Shown: piece after piece, positions 59,277-64,000 of the stretch
Layout of the letters: each line of letters opens with the position of its first letter
Numbering within the stretch: position 1 is the first letter of the stretch
DNA from: an uncultured Porphyromonadaceae bacterium
GTDB taxonomy: Bacteria > Bacteroidota > Bacteroidia > Bacteroidales > Muribaculaceae
Length of the DNA: 64,000 nucleotides
Direction: 5' to 3'
NCBI GenBank assembly: GCA_900548975.1
Contig: URMS01000015.1
Coordinates: 1 to 64,000 of the forward strand
Notes under the pieces: generated by a model
Told to the model about the DNA's origin: nothing
The model's input: only the letters and a program-made list of their open reading frames with translations
The model's database searches: none
Position numbers and translations under genes: made by a program

Positions 59277-59284
59277 TAACTTTG
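59277..59284 (+). promoter_or_regulatory. -7 promoter box (TAACTTTG) of a candidate small RNA
   Basis: TAACTTTG, with TTGAC about 19 bases upstream (59254-59258), 130 bases after the stop of the first DUF6377-like gene. Confidence 0.6.
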
Positions 59285-59288
59285 TACC

Positions 59289-59517
59289 GCACAATACACG
59301 ATTATTTTAGTTTTAGGGTTAGTATAGATTGTTAGTACTTAATGTTTCTCGTTTAATTTATCTCAGAACAGCGAAGAGCATCCCGACAGACTGGCGATGC
59401 CCGTAGTTGCCATACTTCTGATGATTGAATGGAAAAATGTGTTTTATGTTAGTTATGTAATTGTTTTAAGCCAATTAAAACGCAGCAAGGCGCCTTCGTG
59501 AGAAGTCGCCTTGTTTG
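59289..59517 (+). ncRNA. Candidate small RNA B
   Basis: About 225 bases without a credible gene between a promoter box and a terminator-like hairpin, CAAGGCGCCTTC/GAAGTCGCCTTG with one mismatch and a GTGA loop (59486-59513), followed by TTT. A further GC-rich fold is possible near 59385-59412 (GAGCATCCCGACAGACTGGC). The arrangement repeats that after the paralogous regulator at 63348-63505. Confidence 0.5.
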
Positions 59518-59543
59518 CTGTACGGCCATCGGGAAATTCTTCG

Positions 59544-59551
59544 TACCTTTG
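59544..59551 (+). promoter_or_regulatory. -7 promoter box (TACCTTTG) for BASS transporter
   Basis: TACCTTTG ends eight bases before the ATG at 59560. Confidence 0.65.
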
Positions 59552-59559
59552 CAGCCGAA

Positions 59560-60492
59560 ATGAAGAATAGAATGACCATAAGCGAAATACAGCGCCGCCT
59601 CAAACCATGGATGTTCCCGATAGCAATGGTGCTCGGAGTGCTGTTCCACAACTATATACACTATGTGGAGTGGGTGGTGCCATACCTCATTTTCACAATG
59701 CTCACCATCACTTTCTGCCGGGTGAAGCCGCGCCAGTTCGATCTCAGCCCCATGCTGTGGATAATGCTTGCGGTGCAGATCGTCGGGTCGGTTGCGGTTT
59801 ATCTGGCCGTGCGTCCGTTCGGCCATAGCCTGGCGCAGGCCGCTTTCATTTGTGTGCTGTGCCCAACGGCTACGGCTGCCCCTGTGGTCACCGGCATGCT
59901 CGGCGGCAGTATACCGCGCGTGGCGGCCTTCTCGGTGCTGAGCAATCTCTCGGTGGCTGTTTTGGCTCCGTTTCTCTTCACGTGGGTTGGCGGCAACGGT
60001 TCCGATCTGAGTTTTGCCCAGGAATTCACGTCGATAGCCATGAAAGTGGCTCCGATGATAGTATTCCCCATCCTTGTGGCGTTTATGCTCTATTTTTTTG
60101 CTCCAAAGGTGCATCAGGGCATATCGCGTGCGCAGGGGGCATCGTTCTATCTGTGGTCGCTGTCGCTGATAGTGGTTGTGGGGCGCGCGGTGTCGTTTGT
60201 CATGACCGAGCCTGCGGGAGCCATTCCTCAGATGATAGCCATGGCTGTTGTTGCGGGGCTGCTGTGTGCGCTGCAGTTCGTAGTAGGCCGCAGGGTAGGG
60301 CGCCGCTATGGCGACCCGGTGTCGGGAGCGCAAGGGTTGGGGCAGAAAAATACCGTGCTGGCCATTTGGATGACTCTGACATATCTCAATCCGATATCCT
60401 CGGTTGGCCCGGCAGCATATATAGCATGGCAGAATACGGTCAATTCCCTTCAGATATATTTCAAGACGAAAAAAGAACTCTCGAAAAACTGA
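59560..60492 (+). CDS. BASS-family (bile acid:sodium symporter-like) transporter
   Basis: 310 aa from ATG 59560, with nine or ten membrane helices. Family-type signatures: FICVLCPTATAAPVVTGMLG with the unwound Pro region, LSNLSVAVLAPFLF, and the final GQKNTVLAIWMTLTYLNPIS. Relatives import bile acids, pantoate or other organic anions with sodium; the substrate here is not known, though bile salts are plausible for a gut resident. The crp-like gene follows after 43 bases, probably on the same transcript. Confidence 0.83.
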   Translation: MKNRMTISEIQRRLKPWMFPIAMVLGVLFHNYIHYVEWVVPYLIFTMLTITFCRVKPRQFDLSPMLWIMLAVQIVGSVAVYLAVRPFGHSLAQAAFICVLCPTATAAPVVTGMLGGSIPRVAAFSVLSNLSVAVLAPFLFTWVGGNGSDLSFAQEFTSIAMKVAPMIVFPILVAFMLYFFAPKVHQGISRAQGASFYLWSLSLIVVVGRAVSFVMTEPAGAIPQMIAMAVVAGLLCALQFVVGRRVGRRYGDPVSGAQGLGQKNTVLAIWMTLTYLNPISSVGPAAYIAWQNTVNSLQIYFKTKKELSKN

Positions 60493-60535
60493 ACATATAC
60501 CCCGGAGGAGCGTTAATTTTTAAAAGATAAAGACT

Positions 60536-61228
60536 ATGGCAAGCATGTTAGAACAACTCATGGAGCTGCCTCTTTTCCGGGGGGCGAGTATATCGCGTAT
60601 GTCAAAGACCGTGGGTGAGTCGAAGTTTCATTTTTTGAAATATCCTGCCGGAGAGACCTTTCTCTCTGTGGGCGACAAGTGCGAGCATGTTACATTTATA
60701 CTCAACGGCCGGGTGCGTGCCACGATAGAAAACAACAACGGGCGCTTTGCCGTGAGTCAGACTCTTACCGCTCCCACTATCATATCGCCCGACTTCCTCT
60801 TCGGCCGCATAACATCCTACCCATTTACCGCCAGGGCGATAGACAGTGTCAGCATCATTCAGATTTCAAAGAGCGATTTCATAAAGATTCTCGATTCCGA
60901 CCATGTATTCCTGTTCAATTTTCTGAACATGCTGTCGGTCGATGCCCAGAAAGGCATTGGCGGTATTCTTGCCCTTACAACTGCCGAAGTCGACCAGCGA
61001 ATAGCATACTGGATATCGGCCCTGACACAACCGGACGCGACTGATATAGTCCTCTCTTGTCGCCGTCGCGATCTATGTTCGCTTTTCAGCGTCCAACGCA
61101 ATACATTCGAAACCGCTCTCGAATCGATGGAGCAGAAAGGCATACTCGAGTATGATGTTAAAGAGCTGCGTATTCTTGACCGCCGTAAATTAATGGCTCT
61201 TCTCGATACCAGTCACGAAAACGAGTAA
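60536..61228 (+). CDS. Crp/Fnr-family transcriptional regulator
   Basis: 230 aa. Cyclic-nucleotide-binding-like jelly roll at about 10-125 (KYPAGETFLSVGDKCEHVTF, ILNGRVRA), dimerisation helix about 125-150, and a winged HTH near 165-220 (RRRDLCSLFSVQRNTFETAL). No Cys cluster for an Fnr-type iron-sulfur site is seen at the N-terminus; the effector is unknown. It may regulate the adjoining BASS transporter (inference). Followed by an intrinsic terminator. Confidence 0.9.
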   Translation: MASMLEQLMELPLFRGASISRMSKTVGESKFHFLKYPAGETFLSVGDKCEHVTFILNGRVRATIENNNGRFAVSQTLTAPTIISPDFLFGRITSYPFTARAIDSVSIIQISKSDFIKILDSDHVFLFNFLNMLSVDAQKGIGGILALTTAEVDQRIAYWISALTQPDATDIVLSCRRRDLCSLFSVQRNTFETALESMEQKGILEYDVKELRILDRRKLMALLDTSHENE

Positions 61229-61240
61229 ACTGCATGATAT

Positions 61241-61276
61241 AACAAAAGGCGCCATCTCGCGATGACGCCTTTTGTT
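61241..61276. terminator. Bidirectional terminator after crp-like gene
   Basis: AACAAAAGGCG pairs perfectly with CGCCTTTTGTT, with CATC/GATG extending the stem inside after one mismatch and a TCGC loop. T-runs on both strands. On the minus strand it could end the candidate RNA at 61277-61448. Confidence 0.88.
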
Positions 61277-61448
61277 GTTTGCCGTCCGATTTGTTTTCGG
61301 CCGGGCCTAAAACAAACCTTGGAATTTGGATACTACCGCGATACAGGTGATATTCAAAAAACGTCTGTAAGTATTCCTGTCAGGCGTCATAATATCGCGG
61401 TCCTACTGGAAATCGCTGTCCAAATTATCGAACCATTATAATCTTTGC
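61277..61448 (-). ncRNA. Candidate structured RNA with nested inverted repeats
   Basis: Two nested perfect inverted repeats: AATTTGGA (61323-61330) with TCCAAATT (61419-61426), and ACCGCGATA (61335-61343) with TATCGCGGT (61393-61401). A third, weaker pairing lies inside (GACG/CGTC type). On the minus strand a TAATTTTG box is at 61453-61460 and the terminator at 61241-61276 would close a transcript of about 205 bases. Strand is uncertain, since inverted repeats fold on both; the promoter/terminator pair favours minus. Confidence 0.4.
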
Positions 61449-61613
61449 ATTACAAAATTACATACATGAACGAAGTAATGAAATCGCGAAAAAATAAATT
61501 TCGTCGAAATATAACTATTTTTCACATTCATATATCTGACTGAGCGAGAGTTATGTGCTTGATAATATAGATATAAATATAAGGATTAACTTGTTTATAT
61601 CGGCAGGATTGTA

Positions 61614-61621
61614 TACTTTTG
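61614..61621 (+). promoter_or_regulatory. -7 promoter box (TACTTTTG) for second DUF6377-like gene
   Basis: TACTTTTG, 34 bases before the TTG start at 61656. Confidence 0.5.
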
Positions 61622-61655
61622 CAGAGTATAGGACACCTCTAAAAAACAGTCGGCT

Positions 61656-63209
61656 TTGAACAGATTACTTACTATAATAATAGTGTTTGTCGCAAGTGTG
61701 GTGGCTATGGCAGCCCGTATACCTGTCACAGATCTCGATCCATTCATTTTCGGAGATTCTCTGTCGCTCTCCCGGAATGTGCGTCTTGTCGACAGTCTTA
61801 AGAATATACGCAACAAGACTGTCCCTTCGGTGAAGCGTGTCATGGCTGCACAAGCCCTTGGCGATTATTTTCTTGCACATCATACCGATTCGGCGTTTAC
61901 TTACTGGAATATCGCCAGAGACGAAGCATTGGCTTTAGGGCTCGAGCGCGAGGCTATGCGCCTGAGAATGAAAATCGACGGTTACATGCCTTTCATAGGC
62001 ATGGGTGCCGAAGGATATACAGATTTCAAGAATATTGACCACACCGGTTTCGACAGAGACTTGAAAAGAGACTATTTCCTTGCTTCCAGTGAATTACACT
62101 ATAATCTTGCTTTCCGATATCCGGAGTCGCAACAGAAGAACCGTAATATAGCCCGCACTGTAGAGGCTATAGACTCGCTCATACCATACTATACACCGGA
62201 CAATCCTGTATATCGCTATCTGTATGCTTTCCGCAGTCTCATGACCGGTAATAAGTCGATTGCGGCAGCAAACTTAGCGGAACTTCTTCCTGAACTGCGT
62301 AATCGTCCGGAGCTATACACAAGGGCAGCCCAGATTCTGGCCGAATATTATCAGAGTAATCCCAAACGGCGCGAAGACTACCTTAACTATCTTACCGATG
62401 CCACTTTGGTAAGCCTTCGGGAAGGAGTGGTACGTCCTGCGCTGATGGCCAGGCTCGGACGCGAACTCTACCTCGACGGTGACAAAAAACGAGGTGCACG
62501 CTGTATCTATCTTGCATTCAGCGCGAGCGACGCAGCGCGAGGAGTGTATCAGCTACGTAATACCAGCGAATATGCTCCGATGCTTGCGGGCGGCAGCACA
62601 CATTCGCTGATGCTGCGCAATATCGTATCGGCAGCAAGTATTCTTGTCATAGCCGTACTGCTGATACTGCTGATCCTAAATGTGCGCAAGTCCAAACGAC
62701 TGCGACTGCGTATGATGGCTCAGCTCAACAGTTCCGAGGCTCAGACCGCACATCTCAGAAACGACCGGCGCAACTATCTTTCGCTGGCATTCTCGGCACT
62801 CGAGAATCTGAAACAGTTCAATCGGTTCGCACACCGCAAACTTACGGCAGGTCAGGCCAAAGATCTATTTAAAGATGTGGAAGCCGGTACTTTTGTACAG
62901 TCACAGGCCGATCGTTTCTTCGAAGAGTTCGACGCGATGTTCCTCAAGTCGGAGCCGCACTTCCTCGATCGCCTCAATGCTTTACTGCGCAAGGACCAGC
63001 GCCTCGAGTTGCAGCCCGGTAACCGGCTGTCGCCCGAACTGCGCATTGCCGCCCTGGTGAGCCTCGGCATAAACGACAGTTCGCGTATCGCCGCCGTACT
63101 CGGATTGTCGCTCAATACTGTATACACCTACAGGAATCGTCTTAAGGGCCGGGCGATAGAGCGCAACGACTTCGAAAACCGCCTCTCAAAAATCTCGGAC
63201 AACATATAA
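61656..63209 (+). CDS. Membrane-bound TPR regulator, DUF6377-like (paralogue 2)
   Basis: 517 aa from TTG 61656, chosen because it supplies the signal-like helix (LLTIIIVFVASVVAMAA); no ATG precedes it. Periplasmic helical repeats at about 40-310, membrane helix about 322-345 (VSAASILVIAVLLILLILNV), then coiled coil and HTH-like end (LRIAALVSLGINDSSRIAAV, GLSLNTVYTYRNRLKGRA). Residue positions of the membrane helix and the C-terminal block match paralogue 1 closely, while the periplasmic parts have diverged, as expected for sensing different ligands. A candidate small RNA follows 139 bases downstream, as with paralogue 1. Confidence 0.83.
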   Translation: MNRLLTIIIVFVASVVAMAARIPVTDLDPFIFGDSLSLSRNVRLVDSLKNIRNKTVPSVKRVMAAQALGDYFLAHHTDSAFTYWNIARDEALALGLEREAMRLRMKIDGYMPFIGMGAEGYTDFKNIDHTGFDRDLKRDYFLASSELHYNLAFRYPESQQKNRNIARTVEAIDSLIPYYTPDNPVYRYLYAFRSLMTGNKSIAAANLAELLPELRNRPELYTRAAQILAEYYQSNPKRREDYLNYLTDATLVSLREGVVRPALMARLGRELYLDGDKKRGARCIYLAFSASDAARGVYQLRNTSEYAPMLAGGSTHSLMLRNIVSAASILVIAVLLILLILNVRKSKRLRLRMMAQLNSSEAQTAHLRNDRRNYLSLAFSALENLKQFNRFAHRKLTAGQAKDLFKDVEAGTFVQSQADRFFEEFDAMFLKSEPHFLDRLNALLRKDQRLELQPGNRLSPELRIAALVSLGINDSSRIAAVLGLSLNTVYTYRNRLKGRAIERNDFENRLSKISDNI

Positions 63210-63347
63210 TTTACTTGGAATCTCATTTATATTTTGCCGATAAGTGAATTGTATAATATCTCTGTAAATCAACTGAATAATTTTATATTGTTCCGGTATT
63301 TATTTATATTGTACTTATAACAACGGGGAAAGATGTCATGGTGCATG

Positions 63348-63355
63348 TAACTTTG
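63348..63355 (+). promoter_or_regulatory. -7 promoter box (TAACTTTG) of a candidate small RNA
   Basis: TAACTTTG, 139 bases after the stop of the second DUF6377-like gene; no clear -33 box. Confidence 0.55.
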
Positions 63356-63359
63356 CAGT

Positions 63360-63510
63360 GTAAATAAATTTGGTCTAAGATTAAAAGGTTAATTAAAGAA
63401 TTAGGACAAAGATTTTTATAGGATAAGAAAAATGGTTTTAGGTATTTAGTGTTAGAATCACTATTAAAATGATGAAGGCGAACCGTGAGGTCCGCCTCTT
63501 CTGTTTTTAT
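63360..63510 (+). ncRNA. Candidate small RNA C
   Basis: About 110 bases of AT-rich, gene-free sequence lead to the hairpin AGGCG-A-ACC/GGT-C-CGCCT with a GTGA loop (63476-63497), then CTTCTGTTTTT. Same promoter box, same tetraloop and a comparable stem with one internal mismatch as candidate B. Convergent with the gene at the right edge. Confidence 0.5.
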
Positions 63511-63529
63511 ACGGTGGTTGTCTGTGTGC

Positions 63530-64000
63530 TCAGGCGAGCGGTCGGCGCGGGAACGCGTCGATGAAACTGCCCGTAGTGCAGTTGTATATCCGCACACCGC
63601 GGCGCAAGGCATATTTCTGTATTTCGTAATAGCTGCGGAAGGCCACGGCGAAGCTTCCCACAATCTGGTGCAGGGCATAGCCGCGGTATTCGTGGCGCAC
63701 GCGTGCTTTTTCGTTGGCGCTATCGGCGTAGAAATGTTCCTGCACCGATACAACCTCGTTGTCATCGGTAACCGACAGCGTTTTCATCCACGAATGGTCG
63801 GCTCCGACAATATCGATTTCGGTAAAGCCGGCTTTTATGGCCAGCATTATTGCCGGAATAAGCACATTGCGCGGGCGTGGCATGGCCAGGCCGCGGTCGT
63901 AAAGGAAATGGTTGAGCGCGTCGAAGCCGTCGGCACCGACGGCGTTGAAGCCTTCGACGGTAAGATACCGGCTGCCGACCGACGCGCGCACCTTAGCTAC
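63530..64000 (-). CDS. Partial gene, probably surface-glycan related, cut by the window edge
   Basis: The frame is open from 64000 to the stop at 63530 (157 codons including the stop), so the N-terminus lies outside the window. Visible segments: NVLIPAIMLAIKAGFTEIDI, VGADHSWMKTLSV, VQEHFYADSANEK, and the end YNCTTGSFIDAFPRRPLA. The GADHSW and SFIDAF pattern recalls a Bacteroidales protein family seen in LPS and capsule loci, possibly glycosyltransferase-like; I cannot name it with certainty. No signal peptide can be assessed. Confidence 0.65.
   Translation of the reverse strand, partial: VAKVRASVGSRYLTVEGFNAVGADGFDALNHFLYDRGLAMPRPRNVLIPAIMLAIKAGFTEIDIVGADHSWMKTLSVTDDNEVVSVQEHFYADSANEKARVRHEYRGYALHQIVGSFAVAFRSYYEIQKYALRRGVRIYNCTTGSFIDAFPRRPLA

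Overview
The window looks like a chromosome segment of a gut Bacteroidales bacterium, most probably Muribaculaceae-like. This is inferred from gene content and style, not from a search. Start sites lack clear Shine-Dalgarno sequences. Many genes sit just behind the Bacteroidetes -7 box TAnnTTTG. Coding DNA is moderately GC-rich and intergenic DNA AT-rich. Typical Bacteroidales families are present: the PCMD domain, periplasmic-TPR/TM/HTH regulators (DUF6377-like), DUF3127, archaeal-type ProRS, a tricorn-like protease and bifunctional DAHP synthase/chorismate mutase. I found no rRNA, convincing tRNA, insertion sequence, prophage module or CRISPR array.

Layout. 1-5446: a hemerythrin-like/LuxR regulator; a MetE-like methyltransferase behind a cobalamin riboswitch (minus strand); a Na/phosphate symporter; an OmpR-type response regulator. 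5447-6190: a non-coding stretch packed with small hairpins and a tandem operator-like repeat. 6169-10333: a Phe/Tyr operon (prephenate dehydratase, aminotransferase, DAHP synthase/chorismate mutase, prephenate dehydrogenase). It is preceded by what reads as a ribosome-mediated attenuator: a 22-codon leader peptide rich in Phe and Tyr codons, three mutually exclusive pairings, and an intrinsic terminator just before the first start codon. A TPR gene overlaps tyrA by ATGA and continues, in the same frame across one TAG codon, into a CHAT protease domain. 13949-18922 (minus): a PCMD protein, a beta-helix lipoprotein and a GH51 arabinofuranosidase. 19020-21546: a small hypothetical protein, a cyclophilin lipoprotein and an M16 peptidase. 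21591-29926 (minus): a tightly packed ten-gene run with recF, a DciA-like DUF721 gene, rfbC, rmuC and a rhomboid protease. 30025-32340: a holin-like protein and RecQ.

32364-45809 (minus) is an accessory, repeat-protein-rich region: a frameshifted TIR/TM protein, a kinesin-light-chain-type TPR protein of mosaic base composition, an OmpA/TPR lipoprotein, a tricorn-like protease and a 1510-residue Sel1-repeat protein. 45975-51241: a gene relic, a small membrane protein, an SSB-tailed DUF3127 protein, ProRS, a polyprenyl-phosphate-type glycosyltransferase, an HU protein, and an HU fused through a membrane segment to a LysM-like domain. 51552-64000: a GH31 glycosidase, a DUF4143 ATPase, MutL, two paralogous membrane-bound regulators, a BASS-family transporter, a Crp-type regulator, and a truncated gene at the right edge. 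Three non-coding intervals carry a promoter box followed 90-200 bases later by a GTGA-tetraloop hairpin. Two of them lie about 130-140 bases behind the two paralogous regulators.

The strongest candidates for undescribed biology are the Phe/Tyr attenuator (6169-6345), the amber-split TPR-CHAT gene translationally coupled to tyrA, the membrane-anchored HU protein, the regulator-linked candidate small RNAs, and the hairpin cluster at 5481-6016.
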